Shown one piece after another: positions 35,583-43,807 of a stretch of DNA of 64,000 nucleotides. Source of the stretch: Kribbella steppae (lineage in GTDB: Bacteria; Actinomycetota; Actinomycetes; Propionibacteriales; Kribbellaceae); assembly GCF_004342025.1 (NCBI RefSeq), contig NZ_SLWN01000013.1, forward strand, positions 1-64,000. Direction: 5' to 3'. Position numbers and translations under genes: made by a program. Numbering within the stretch: the stretch's first letter is position 1; each line of letters starts with the position of its first letter. Below the pieces are notes generated by a model. The model saw only the letters and a list, made by a program, of their open reading frames with translations. It was not told the DNA's origin and searched no databases.

Positions 35583-35990
35583 CTAAAGGCCGGGGCGTTT
35601 GCTGATCTGCAGGCCGGGACGGCGCCGGTGGATGGTCAGGTAGGACAGGCCGTTGTTGCCGGCGGCAACGCTGCGGGTGGAGCCACGAGGCAACCAGACG
35701 ATGTTGCCGTCGGCAACAACCTGCTCGCCGCCTGGTGTAGCGACGGTCCCGCGACCCGCGACGACGACGAGTACCACGTCGAGATCGGGCTCGGTGTGGG
35801 TGTCCACACGCTGCCCGGCAGGCAGGTGGATGAGGTTCGCGTCGAGTTGGCGCCCCGGCTCGGCGAGCGTCCACCGGGCGCCCGACACTACGGGCGAGTC
35901 ATGGACGAGTTCGTTCACGTCGGCAAGGACCCGCACCGTCGGCTGCTCAGGCACCGGGTCGCCTGGAACGGCCGACGACGCCTCAGGCAT
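35583..35990 (-). CDS. Cupin-domain protein
   Basis: A 135-residue small beta-barrel protein. The cupin motif 1 is visible as HTEPDLDVVLVVVAGRGTV (about residues 58-76), with LPRGSTRSVAAGNNG as motif 2. The usual second-motif histidine is replaced, so the metal site may be incomplete. The ATG at 35990 overlaps the end of the hemerythrin-DUF2249 gene by eight bases, so the two form an operon. Such cupins often accompany DUF2249 proteins in nitrosative or low-oxygen stress clusters. Confidence 0.8.
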   Translation of the reverse strand: MPEASSAVPGDPVPEQPTVRVLADVNELVHDSPVVSGARWTLAEPGRQLDANLIHLPAGQRVDTHTEPDLDVVLVVVAGRGTVATPGGEQVVADGNIVWLPRGSTRSVAAGNNGLSYLTIHRRRPGLQISKRPGL

Positions 35991-36708
35991 CAACAGCGAC
36001 CTTGCCGATCCGGACTCGCCATTCCTCAGGCCCTGTCTGCAAGTAGTCCCAACTGACGGCGCCACGGTGGATGGCTTCGAACTCTCGGCGTAGCGGCTTG
36101 GGGTCATGGCTGTTGACCAGGATGAACGCTTCTCCGGGCGCAAGGCGCGCGTAGCGGGCGAAAACACGTGGGTGACGCCCACCTCGCGCGATGTTTCGCA
36201 CGTCGATGACCGTCGGCTGTTCGACCTGCTTGCCCTCGAGATATGCCCGCACCTCCGTGGCCAACAGCAAGGGGTCCACGCCAGGCAGGCCGGCGAGCGC
36301 AGGGAGCAACACCGACTCCTCGATCCGGAGGTGCAGATCCAAGGTCGACGCGATGACTACGCCGAGCCAGGCCGCTTCGACCGAGTCCGCAGCCGCCAAC
36401 TTTTCGATCTGGGCATCAAGTGCCGCGGCACCGAGCCGGAGAGCATCGACGAGTAGCCGGGTCTCATCATCCACGGAAGCGGGTGCGTACATGTCCTGAT
36501 CCGCGGTGACCAAGTACCGGCGCACCTCATGTAGGCAGAAGTCCACCAACTCGGCGGACCGCGGTCGAGCACCACCGACACCTGGATGCGCCGCAGTGAG
36601 CTCCGCCAAGCCGGATCGCAACCGCTCGTGAGCCTCACGGACCGTACCTCGGGCGATGACGTCCGGATCGGTCTCGGTCGCCTCGATGAAGATCTCCGAA
36701 GCCGACAT
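35983..36708 (-). CDS. Hemerythrin-like HHE domain fused to DUF2249
   Basis: This 241-residue protein joins a helical HHE domain (about 20-150) to a C-terminal DUF2249 domain (about 165-237). Candidate iron ligands are His27, His60, His126 and Glu130 (in LHLRIEES). DUF2249 is shown by IDVRNIARGGRHPRVF, NSHDPKPLRREF and GPEEWRVRIGK. HHE proteins carry di-iron centres that bind O2 or NO. It is divergent from a SufR-like regulator across an AT-rich dyad, so control by an iron-sulfur sensor is likely. Confidence 0.85.
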   Translation of the reverse strand: MSASEIFIEATETDPDVIARGTVREAHERLRSGLAELTAAHPGVGGARPRSAELVDFCLHEVRRYLVTADQDMYAPASVDDETRLLVDALRLGAAALDAQIEKLAAADSVEAAWLGVVIASTLDLHLRIEESVLLPALAGLPGVDPLLLATEVRAYLEGKQVEQPTVIDVRNIARGGRHPRVFARYARLAPGEAFILVNSHDPKPLRREFEAIHRGAVSWDYLQTGPEEWRVRIGKVAVDA

Positions 36709-36739
36709 GCTTCCACTCCCCTCACCTCGATGTTTTCAA

Positions 36740-36770
36740 TAATTATTACATGTGATATTTGTAGTAATTA
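36740..36770. promoter_or_regulatory. AT-rich operator dyad between DUF2249 and SufR-like genes
   Basis: TAATTATTACA (36740-36750) and TGTAGTAATTA (36760-36770) form an inverted repeat with one mismatch across nine bases. The stretch stands out as AT-rich in GC-rich surroundings and lies midway between two divergent genes. It is the expected binding site of the regulator encoded at 36804. Confidence 0.7.
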
Positions 36771-36803
36771 CAAGTGCCTGTGAGGATCAGGGAAGCTGAC
36801 ACG

Positions 36804-37508
36804 ATGAGCAGAACCGACCGACCCCAGGGCGAGCAGCCGCGCCGACAGGCTGTGCTCGAAGCCCTGCGAGCGTCCGACAATCCGCTGGGCATCACTGAAC
36901 TCGCCGAACGGCTGGGCATCCACCCCAACACGGTCCGCTTCCACCTCGACGCCCTCGTGGCGCAAGGGCTGGTCGACCGCAGACTCGAGGAGCCCAGTGG
37001 GCGGGGCAGGCCTCGGACAGTGCACACACCGCATCCTGGGATGGACCGAGGGGGCCAGCGCCAGTACCAACTATTGGCCAAGATCCTGCTCGGTCAGTTG
37101 TCCACGAGCCCTGATGCGGGTGCCGCAGCCGAGGCCGCAGGACGCAACTGGGGCGGCTATCTGATCGAGCACGTCGCCCCGTCCCATCAGCCCGGCGCTG
37201 CCGAGGCCACCCAGCGGTTGAGCGCGATGATGTCCGACTTGGGATTTGCGCCGGAACCCGACGGCGAGGAAGCCGAGCGCATCAGACTGCGGCACTGCCC
37301 CTTCCTGGAGCTCGCGGAGGAAAACTCGTCCACCTTGTGTCCGCTGCATCTTGGCCTGATGCAAGGTGCCCTCACCGAGATCCGCGCACCGATCACGGCG
37401 ACCAGGCTCGAGCCGTTCGCCGAGCCCGATGCCTGCATCGTTCACCTCTCCCGCCGCCGCAGCCCCGGCCAGGGCACCCGCTCGCATCAACGCAACAGAA
37501 GCACCTGA
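36804..37508 (+). CDS. SufR-like winged-helix regulator with C-terminal cysteines
   Basis: A 234-residue regulator. The N-terminal helix-turn-helix (about 15-75) includes TELAERLGIHPNTVRFHLDAL. The C-terminal part has RHCPFLELA, STLCPLH and DACIVHL, with cysteines at 165, 179 and 211. Three spaced cysteines in this position ligate an iron-sulfur cluster in SufR-type repressors. The ATG at 36804 is used; a GTG at 36774 would overlap the operator. It is divergent from the HHE-DUF2249/cupin pair, its probable targets. A relative is encoded at 39768-40487. Confidence 0.82.
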   Translation: MSRTDRPQGEQPRRQAVLEALRASDNPLGITELAERLGIHPNTVRFHLDALVAQGLVDRRLEEPSGRGRPRTVHTPHPGMDRGGQRQYQLLAKILLGQLSTSPDAGAAAEAAGRNWGGYLIEHVAPSHQPGAAEATQRLSAMMSDLGFAPEPDGEEAERIRLRHCPFLELAEENSSTLCPLHLGLMQGALTEIRAPITATRLEPFAEPDACIVHLSRRRSPGQGTRSHQRNRST

Positions 37509-37521
37509 CCCCCCCCCCCCC
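37509..37521. repeat. Homopolymer of 13 C
   Basis: Thirteen consecutive C follow directly after the stop codon of the SufR-like gene (37506-37508). Such tracts are prone to slippage. As it lies outside coding sequence, it could only change spacing before the next gene, or be a sequencing weak point. Confidence 0.9.
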
Positions 37522-37562
37522 GGCTGATCACACTTGCAACCGGCGTACCGGGAGAAAACAGT

Positions 37563-37994
37563 TTGAACGCGACCGCAACTGCCGTAGCAACGGCCACCGT
37601 CTTCGTCTGGCTCGGCATGGTGCTGGCGATCTCTTTCCTTGAGGCTCCGCTCAAGTTCCGGGCACCCGGTGTCGCCGTCCCCGTGGGACTTGGCATCGGA
37701 CGCATCGTGTTCCGGGCGCTCAATCGCGTCGAGATCGCGCTGGCGGCGGTGACGCTCGCAGCGATCGTCATCGTGCGGCCTTCCGGCGTGACAGCCGGCC
37801 TGACCGCGGCCATCATCACCATTCTGGCCGGACAACTCACGGTCGTCCGCCCGCGGCTCAACAGGCGCTCAGACCGAGTGCTCGCCGGGGAGAACCTGCC
37901 CCGTTCGACCGTTCACCTCTACTACGTCGGCCTCGAGGCTGCGAAGGTCATCGCCCTGGTGGTGCTCGGAATCCGCCTCCTGATGACTGGCTGA
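37563..37994 (+). CDS. Small integral membrane protein of unknown function
   Basis: A 143-residue protein with four predicted membrane helices (about 5-27, 55-73, 75-92, 118-140). The charged motif FLEAPLKF follows the first helix and VHLYYVGLEAAKVIAL begins the last. I do not recognise a named family with confidence. The start is a TTG behind GGGAGAAAA, 54 bp after the SufR-like gene. Co-transcription suggests a redox or respiratory membrane role, which is only a guess. Confidence 0.65.
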   Translation: MNATATAVATATVFVWLGMVLAISFLEAPLKFRAPGVAVPVGLGIGRIVFRALNRVEIALAAVTLAAIVIVRPSGVTAGLTAAIITILAGQLTVVRPRLNRRSDRVLAGENLPRSTVHLYYVGLEAAKVIALVVLGIRLLMTG

Positions 37995-38004
37995 CTTCCC
38001 GCCG

Positions 38005-39237
38005 CTAGACCAGGACGTGCGCGGCCAGTGGCACCGAGGTGTCCGCAAGCCGATCCGGGTCGACCGATCGCCTACTGCGGATCAGGTCCTCTACTGGCCT
38101 AATGCCGTCGTCCCATCGGTTGACGTGCATGCCCGCGACTACGCACTCGCCTGTCAGCCAGAACGCATGGAATGCCTGACCATCAACGTCGCCGCGGGTC
38201 ACCACCCGGTCATAGCCGTCCGGGCCGATCCAGCCGCAGAACTCCATTCCGACGTCGTACTGGTCGGTGAAGAAGTACGGCAACCGGTCATAGGCGACCT
38301 GTTGCCCGAGCATCGCCTTGGCCGCGATCGGCGCCCCACGCAACGCGTTGGACCAGTGCTCGGTTCGCAGATGCCCACCGTAGAAGGGATGGTACGAATT
38401 CGAGACGTCGCCTGCCGCGTAAACGTCCTCGTCCTGCGTGCGCAGCGACTCGTCGACCACGATTCCGTTGTCGCAGCTGAGGTCCGCCCCTTGCGCAAGC
38501 TCGATGTTCGGGATCGCGCCGATTCCGACGACAACGGCCTCCGCCTCGAACTGGCCGGCGTCGGTCAGGACACTCGTCACGCGACCGGTCCCCTGGAACC
38601 CGGTCACGGTGTGACTCATCCGGAGGTCGACACCGTTGCGTAGGTGCAGTCCGGCGAAGAATGCACCCATCTCAGTACCGAGGGCAGCGAGCAGCGGCGC
38701 CGGCTGCGGGTCGACGACCGTCACGTCGCAGCCCGACTCCCGGGCTGCGGCTGCGACTTCCAGACCGATCCACCCGGCACCCACGATGACGATCCGACCG
38801 CCGGCGCTGATCGCCTCGCGCAACCGATCGGAATCTTCAGCTCGCCGTAGGTAGTGAACGCCTTCGAGCTCCGCGCCTGGCACACGGAGCCGGCGGGGCG
38901 ACGCACCTGTTGCCAACAGCAACTTCGCGTAGCCGATCCGGTCTCCAGTGTCGAGTTCGACCTCGTGGGCTTCGCGGTCCACCAACGTGACGTGCCGGCC
39001 AAGTACCAGCTCCACCGCGTGCTCGGCGTACCAGCGCTCCTCGTGCACATAGATCTTCGCTCGCTCGTCCTTGCCCAGCAGGTAGCCCTTTGACAACGGA
39101 GGCCGCTCGTAGGGCAGCTCAGTCTCGTCGCCGACCAGGACGATCCGTCCTGCGAAACCCTGTTCTCGCAGGGTCTGAGCCGCCGTCGCTCCCGCCAGGC
39201 TCGCGCCGACGATGACGCAGGTGGACTGCACGTTCAT
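38005..39237 (-). CDS. Ferredoxin/rubredoxin-type NAD(P)H reductase
   Basis: A 410-residue FAD- and NAD-dependent reductase. The FAD motif GASLAG is at residues 11-16, PYERPPLSKGYL follows, the NAD motif GAGWIG is near 150, and the second FAD motif VYAAGDVSN is near 275. The C-terminal reductase domain is complete. Enzymes of this type feed electrons to ferredoxin or rubredoxin for oxygenases or cytochromes P450. The ATG at 39237 follows AAAGGTGATC. It lies 37 bp after the DoxX-like gene on the same strand, in an operon under the divergent SufR-like regulator. Confidence 0.88.
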   Translation of the reverse strand: MNVQSTCVIVGASLAGATAAQTLREQGFAGRIVLVGDETELPYERPPLSKGYLLGKDERAKIYVHEERWYAEHAVELVLGRHVTLVDREAHEVELDTGDRIGYAKLLLATGASPRRLRVPGAELEGVHYLRRAEDSDRLREAISAGGRIVIVGAGWIGLEVAAAARESGCDVTVVDPQPAPLLAALGTEMGAFFAGLHLRNGVDLRMSHTVTGFQGTGRVTSVLTDAGQFEAEAVVVGIGAIPNIELAQGADLSCDNGIVVDESLRTQDEDVYAAGDVSNSYHPFYGGHLRTEHWSNALRGAPIAAKAMLGQQVAYDRLPYFFTDQYDVGMEFCGWIGPDGYDRVVTRGDVDGQAFHAFWLTGECVVAGMHVNRWDDGIRPVEDLIRSRRSVDPDRLADTSVPLAAHVLV

Positions 39238-39274
39238 GATCACCTTTCTGAGTACTCGGGCTCGCGGTCGAGGT

Positions 39275-39706
39275 TCAGGAGCCGTGTCGGCCCGGCGCGT
39301 ACTTGATGGCGAGGCGCGACAGTGCGAGAGCCGCGACCAGCAGGCCGAAGTCGCGGAGCGCGACGTCATAGAAGTCAGGGATCGTCAGCAGATTGACGAT
39401 GATGCCCGCGAGCCAGGCCGCGACCAGCAGTCCGCCGTACCTTGGAATCAGAGCGACTGCGATGCCGGCGACGATCTCAATCACGCCTACCGCGTACATC
39501 GCGTCCTGACCGGAGCCCGGAACGATGTCGTTGATCCACGGCGCCAGGTAGCCAGGCCAGTCGGTGAGCAGGTTGGTGAACTTGTCCAGGCCGAACACGA
39601 TCGGCGCGACCGTGAAGACCGTTCGCAGCATCAGGAAGGCCTGGTACGCCGGGTCGGACAGTGTCTCCCGGCCTGGTGCCCGAGGTCCGTGCACATCACT
39701 TGTCAT
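39275..39706 (-). CDS. DoxX-like membrane protein (paralogue of 24579-25010)
   Basis: A 143-residue four-helix membrane protein, nearly identical over the core to the gene at 24579: both contain TLSDPAYQAFL, GLDKF and PGSGQDAMY. The N-terminal 20 residues differ. The ATG at 39706 behind GAAGGAGTGAGAG is preferred over a GTG nine bases upstream. It is the first gene of the operon with ferredoxin reductase, divergent from a SufR-like regulator. This suggests electron transfer at the membrane. Confidence 0.82.
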   Translation of the reverse strand: MTSDVHGPRAPGRETLSDPAYQAFLMLRTVFTVAPIVFGLDKFTNLLTDWPGYLAPWINDIVPGSGQDAMYAVGVIEIVAGIAVALIPRYGGLLVAAWLAGIIVNLLTIPDFYDVALRDFGLLVAALALSRLAIKYAPGRHGS

Positions 39707-39718
39707 GACTCTCACTCC

Positions 39719-39748
39719 TTCTAAAGAAGATATATCTTGACTTTAGAA
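39719..39748. promoter_or_regulatory. Nested operator dyads before DoxX-like and SufR-like genes
   Basis: An outer pair, TTCTAAAG (39719-39726) and CTTTAGAA (39741-39748), encloses a perfect 12-bp palindrome AAGATATATCTT (39727-39738). The block is AT-rich in GC-rich DNA and lies between divergent genes, just before the DoxX-like ATG, where a bound repressor would block the promoter. Confidence 0.75.
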
Positions 39749-39767
39749 GCGAGCTGGGTTTTCGTCA

Positions 39768-40487
39768 ATGGGAGTTAGCTTTAGACTGCGAGGTGTGGAC
39801 GACACCAGGGACGCACGGATCTTGGCGGTCGCCACGTTGGAAGAGCCAACGCGGCGACGGCTGTACGACCACGTCGTACGGCAGACGGCCGCGGTGACCC
39901 GGGACGAGGCGGCGACAGCGCTGGGTCTGCCTCGTGCCACTGCCGCGTTCCATCTCGACCGGCTTGCCGATGAGGGTCTCCTGGACGTGGTGTTCGAGCG
40001 TCGCACCGGCCGCTCTGGTCCCGGAGCCGGCCGGCCATCGAAGCTGTACCGGCGTTCGGATTGGCACGTCGAGGTGTCCCTGCCGGAACATCGCTACGAC
40101 CTGGCCGGACGCCTGCTGGCAGCTGCCATCGAAGACGCCGAGGACAGCGGTGAATCGCCCCGAGAAGCGCTCGACCGACGCGCCCGCCAGTTGGGCAACG
40201 AACTCGCCGCCGCGGCCCGCACCGGTGCGGAGAACAGCCCTGAGGTCGTGATGCGCGTCCTCGAAGCGCACGGCTTCGAGCCCCGGGCTGACGAGGACGC
40301 GATCCTGCTGGGCAACTGTCCGTTCCACACGCTTGCCCAACAACACACCGATCTGGTCTGTGCCATGAACCTCTGCCTGCTCGATGGCGTACTGGCAGGG
40401 CTCGACGCCACCCAACTGCAGGCCAACCTCAAGCCAGAGCCCGGCCAGTGCTGCGTCCGCATAGAGCCTGTCGGGACATCCGCCTGA
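39768..40487 (+). CDS. SufR-like winged-helix regulator 2
   Basis: A 239-residue relative of the regulator at 36804. The helix-turn-helix occupies about 25-75 (DEAATALGLPRATAAFHLDRL). The C-terminal cysteines are at 184 (NCPF), 198, 203 and 228/229, again fitting a cluster-binding arrangement. It is divergent from the DoxX-like/ferredoxin reductase operon across nested dyads. The ATG at 39768 lacks a strong ribosome site, and a GTG nine codons later is an alternative. Confidence 0.82.
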   Translation: MGVSFRLRGVDDTRDARILAVATLEEPTRRRLYDHVVRQTAAVTRDEAATALGLPRATAAFHLDRLADEGLLDVVFERRTGRSGPGAGRPSKLYRRSDWHVEVSLPEHRYDLAGRLLAAAIEDAEDSGESPREALDRRARQLGNELAAAARTGAENSPEVVMRVLEAHGFEPRADEDAILLGNCPFHTLAQQHTDLVCAMNLCLLDGVLAGLDATQLQANLKPEPGQCCVRIEPVGTSA

Positions 40488-40544
40488 TGAGCCCTGGGGA
40501 CCAGACCTCTGCCGCTCGGTGCCGGCAGACGACGCTCTGGACCG

Positions 40545-42305
40545 CTATGGCTTGTCCTCCTCCTCGGTCTCGGTAGCAGCGGCGTTCTCCTTCAGGTTCT
40601 CGACCCGGCCCTGGTCCTCACCGGCGTCGAGCAGGTTGTCCTTCGAGGCCTGGTTGTCCGGGTACTCCGCCAGCGCGAGGTCCGCGTGGTGCAGGTCGAA
40701 GGCCGGGCTCTCGGACCGGATCCGCGGCAGCCGATCGAAGTTGTGCCGCGGCGGCGGCGAACTGGTCGCCCACTCCAGCGAGCGGCCCCAGCCCCACGGG
40801 TCGTCGACACCCACCAGCGGCGCCTTGCGCGACTTGTAGACGTTGTAGAGAAAGGGCAGGGTCGAGGCACCTAGGATGAAGGCACCGACGCTGGACACCT
40901 GGTTCAGCGTGGTGAAGCCCTCGTTCGCGCCGTACGACGCGTAGCGCCGCGGCATCCCTCCGACACCCAGCCAGTGCTGCACCAGGAACGTGGTGTGGAA
41001 GCCGATGAACAGCAGCCAGAAATGGATCTTGCCGAGCTTCTCGTCGAGCATCCGGCCGGTCATCTTCGGCCACCAGAAGTAGAACCCGGCGAACATCGCG
41101 AACACCACTGTGCCGAAGACGACGTAGTGGAAGTGCGCGACCACGAAGTAGGTGTCGGTGACCTGGTAGTCCAGGACCGGCGAGGCCAGGATGACCCCCG
41201 TGAGACCGCCGAACAGGAAGGTGGTCATGAAGCCGATCGACCAGAGCATCGGCGTCTCCAACGACACCGAACCGCCCCACATGGTGCCGATCCAGTTGAA
41301 GAACTTCACCCCGGTCGGGACCGCGATCAGGAATGACATGAAGGAGAAGAACGGTAGGTTCACCGCTCCGGTGACGAACATGTGGTGCGCCCACACGGTG
41401 GCTGACAGCGCCGCGATCGCGAGGGTGGCCCCGACCAGACCCATGTAGCCGAAGACCGGCTTGCGGCTGAACACCGGCAGGACCTCTGTCACGATGCCGA
41501 AGAACGGCAGCGCGATGATGTAGACCTCTGGATGCCCGAAGAACCAGAACAAGTGCTGCCACAGCAACGGCCCACCGTTCGCGGCATCGAAGACGTGTGC
41601 TCCGAGGATCCTGTCTGCGGCGAGCATCAAGAGCGCGCCGGCCAGGATCGGGAACGCGATCAGGACGAGGATCGACGTGACCAGGATGTTCCAGGTGAAG
41701 ATCGGCATCCGGAACATCGTCATACCCGGTGCGCGCATGGTGATGATCGTGGTGACGAAGTTGACCGCACCGAGAATGGTGCCCAGACCCGCCATCCACA
41801 GGCCCATGATCCACAGGTCGCCCCCGATGCCCGGCGAGCGGACCGCGTTGGACAGCGGGGCGTAGCCCGTCCAGCCGAAGTCCGCAGCGCCCCCGGGCGT
41901 CAGGAAACCGCTGAACGCGATGAGTCCGCCGAACAGGAACAGCCAGTAGCTGAACATGTTCAGCCGTGGGAAGGCGACGTCGGGGGCACCAATCTGGATC
42001 GGCATGATCACGTTCGCGAAGCCGACGAACAGCGGCGTCGCGAACAGCAGCAGCATGATCGTGCCGTGCATGGTGAAGAGCTGGTTGTAGACCTCTTCGT
42101 TGACGATCTGCAGACCCGGCTTGGCCAGCTCGGCCCGGATCAGCAGCGCCATGACGCCGCCGATCAGGAAGAACGCGAACGAGGTGATCAGGTACAGCTG
42201 GCCGATCAGTTTGTGGTCGGTGGTGGTCAGCCACTTCACGGCGACCGCACCAAGTCGGCGGCGCGGAGATGCTGCGTGTTGGGCGGGTCCGGCCCTGTGC
42301 GCCAC
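40545..42305 (-). CDS. ctaD: Cytochrome c oxidase subunit I
   Basis: The large haem-copper oxidase subunit, about 586 residues with 12 membrane helices. Ligands are visible: haem-a His in FTMHGTIM, the Cu-B/cross-link region WFFGHPEVYIIALPFFG, the HH pair in WAHHMFVTG and the haem pair in VVAHFHYVVFG. The usual start region reads RRRLGAVAVKWLTTTDHK. A GTG at 42305 is the best start I can see, and the longer open frame upstream belongs to noncoding sequence. Other oxidase subunits are not nearby, so this is an isolated ctaD copy. Confidence 0.92.
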   Translation of the reverse strand: MAHRAGPAQHAASPRRRLGAVAVKWLTTTDHKLIGQLYLITSFAFFLIGGVMALLIRAELAKPGLQIVNEEVYNQLFTMHGTIMLLLFATPLFVGFANVIMPIQIGAPDVAFPRLNMFSYWLFLFGGLIAFSGFLTPGGAADFGWTGYAPLSNAVRSPGIGGDLWIMGLWMAGLGTILGAVNFVTTIITMRAPGMTMFRMPIFTWNILVTSILVLIAFPILAGALLMLAADRILGAHVFDAANGGPLLWQHLFWFFGHPEVYIIALPFFGIVTEVLPVFSRKPVFGYMGLVGATLAIAALSATVWAHHMFVTGAVNLPFFSFMSFLIAVPTGVKFFNWIGTMWGGSVSLETPMLWSIGFMTTFLFGGLTGVILASPVLDYQVTDTYFVVAHFHYVVFGTVVFAMFAGFYFWWPKMTGRMLDEKLGKIHFWLLFIGFHTTFLVQHWLGVGGMPRRYASYGANEGFTTLNQVSSVGAFILGASTLPFLYNVYKSRKAPLVGVDDPWGWGRSLEWATSSPPPRHNFDRLPRIRSESPAFDLHHADLALAEYPDNQASKDNLLDAGEDQGRVENLKENAAATETEEEDKP

Positions 42306-42394
42306 TGACCACGGACGGTCCTGGTGGGCGCCGACATGAGTCAGCTGCTCATTCAGCGAGTCGTCGCCGGCTTGAGTGGTCTCCACTGGCCGGC

Positions 42395-42904
42395 TTACCA
42401 GTTCGCCGGCGGATCGCTGGCCGGGAACGAATCCTCGCCCCAGACCTGGACGATGTCCCGCGCCACTGGATCCGGACATTGCGAAGCCGATGCCGGCCCC
42501 GTGGTTGCGGTGCACTGGGGTTCGTCCCTACCGGGCTCCACGTGCGGGTCCTCCGAATCCTTCAAGTACTGGCATCGCAGGCAGCGACTGGCCATCGGGA
42601 GGGCCTCCAGTCGGTCTGCTGTGATGGCACGACCACACCGTTGGCAGATCCCGAAGCGGCCGATCGCGAGCCGGAACAGAGCGGCGTCGATATCTGCCAG
42701 CGCAGTCCTGGCGCCCCTCATCAGGGTGGCTCTCACCTCGCCCTGTGCACCCGCCGATGCTGCCGGCGCCTCGTACGCCAGCTCGGTGAGTTGATCGAGG
42801 CGAAACCTGCGCTGATGTTCGAGCTCCGTGCGGTACGAGCCCAAGTCGACGGTCTGCCGGTCACGTGGTGCGCTGGACGGCGCCACCTGATGCAGATCTG
42901 TCAT
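42395..42904 (-). CDS. TraR/DksA-type zinc-finger protein, long form A
   Basis: A 169-residue protein with an N-terminal helical hairpin (about 20-85) and a C4 zinc finger, CQRCGRAITADRLEALPM then CLRCQY (about 100-130). It ends in WGEDSFPASDPPANW. DksA/TraR proteins insert into the RNA polymerase secondary channel. The acidic tip motif is not the classical one, so polymerase binding is inferred. Its paralogue at 52107-52535 shares finger and tail. The ATG at 42904 follows GAGGAGG, and the shared promoter element lies 131 bp upstream. Confidence 0.82.
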   Translation of the reverse strand: MTDLHQVAPSSAPRDRQTVDLGSYRTELEHQRRFRLDQLTELAYEAPAASAGAQGEVRATLMRGARTALADIDAALFRLAIGRFGICQRCGRAITADRLEALPMASRCLRCQYLKDSEDPHVEPGRDEPQCTATTGPASASQCPDPVARDIVQVWGEDSFPASDPPANW

Positions 42905-42995
42905 CGAAGCCTCCTCGTCGCAACGGACCGCGGCACCGTGATTTCCCCTCCGTGCGGACGATGCCACCTCACCTGAGGGCCGGATAGGTACACGC

Positions 42996-43035
42996 CCGGC
43001 CAAGGTCGAGCCCGGGCTTTGCCGGGTATCGGCAA
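42996..43035 (-). promoter_or_regulatory. Stress-island promoter element (DksA long form A)
   Basis: On the minus strand TTGCCGATACCCGGCAA (43035-43019) is followed after 15 bp by TTGGCCGG (43003-42996), then by GTACCTAT. Same architecture as the other six elements. Confidence 0.72.
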
Positions 43036-43141
43036 CGCCGCAGAACTGTCGGCGGTCCGTGAATCACTGGCGATTCACAGCTCTCTCGCCGTCCGACGAG
43101 TTCGGCAGGTGCTGCTCCCGCACGCTGGGCTTACCGGTAGG

Positions 43142-43807
43142 TCAAGGCTCGATCAGGCCGACCCGGATCGCATAGCGGGCGAGCTCCAAGCGGTCGCGGA
43201 GCCCCAGCTTCTGGAGCATGTTCGCCCGGTGTCGCTCGACCGTTTTGACGCTGATGAACAGCGTTTCTGCGATCTCCTTGGAAGAATGGCCCTCGGCGAC
43301 AAGTTTGAGGACCTCCTCCTCGCGGGTCGTCAGGACCTGCTCTGGGATGGTCTGGCCGAGCCGCGCCCGATTCAGGTAGTTGCGGATCAGTGCATTCACC
43401 GCGCCCGGGTAGAGGAAGGGCTCCCCACGCATCGCGGCATGACAGGCCTCCACCAGGTCTCGGTCGGCCACGGACTTCAGTACATATCCCGCTGCTCCTG
43501 CCCTGAGCGCTTGGAAGAAGTACTGCTCGTTGTCGTACATCGTCAGCATGAGGATCCGCAGGTCCGGCCGGCGTGCCGAAAGCTCACGTGCAGCCTGCAG
43601 ACCGGTCATCCGCGGCATCGCGATGTCGAGAATCGCCAGGTCGATTTCGGTGGACAGAGCCAGGTCGACGGCCTCCTTGCCGTCGCCTGCTTCGGCGACC
43701 ACCTTGAGGCCCGGTTTGCTGTCCAGGATCAGCCGGATGCCGCGCCGTACCAGCGCATGATCGTCTGCCAGCAGGATGCGGATCGCTTCCGGTGCAGCCA
43801 CTCTCAT
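43142..43807 (-). CDS. NarL/FixJ-family response regulator
   Basis: A 221-residue response regulator. The receiver domain has acidic pair Asp15-Asp16, phospho-acceptor Asp61 (LAILDIAMP) and Lys110. The LuxR-type DNA-binding domain follows at about 155-215 (LTTREEEVLKLVAEG and SVKTVERHRANML). Its ATG overlaps the histidine kinase stop, so the pair is one unit. In actinomycetes such pairs (DevRS/DosRS-like) run hypoxia and dormancy responses. That role fits the neighbours but is inferred. Confidence 0.9.
   Translation of the reverse strand: MRVAAPEAIRILLADDHALVRRGIRLILDSKPGLKVVAEAGDGKEAVDLALSTEIDLAILDIAMPRMTGLQAARELSARRPDLRILMLTMYDNEQYFFQALRAGAAGYVLKSVADRDLVEACHAAMRGEPFLYPGAVNALIRNYLNRARLGQTIPEQVLTTREEEVLKLVAEGHSSKEIAETLFISVKTVERHRANMLQKLGLRDRLELARYAIRVGLIEP

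Noticed and set aside
35655..35720. Two TTGCCG...CGGCAA-like palindromes in the cupin gene
   Set aside because: They have one-base spacers instead of five, lie inside coding sequence and have no second TTSGCCGR box.
40618..42312. Second long minus-strand frame over ctaD, starting at an ATG
   Set aside because: It is out of frame with all haem-copper ligands. The translation is arginine-rich noise, so ctaD keeps the other frame despite its GTG start.
43084..43141. Possible additional small gene before the response regulator end
   Set aside because: Only fragments of frames without start signals are present, and the space is taken by the end of the regulator and a GC-rich gap.
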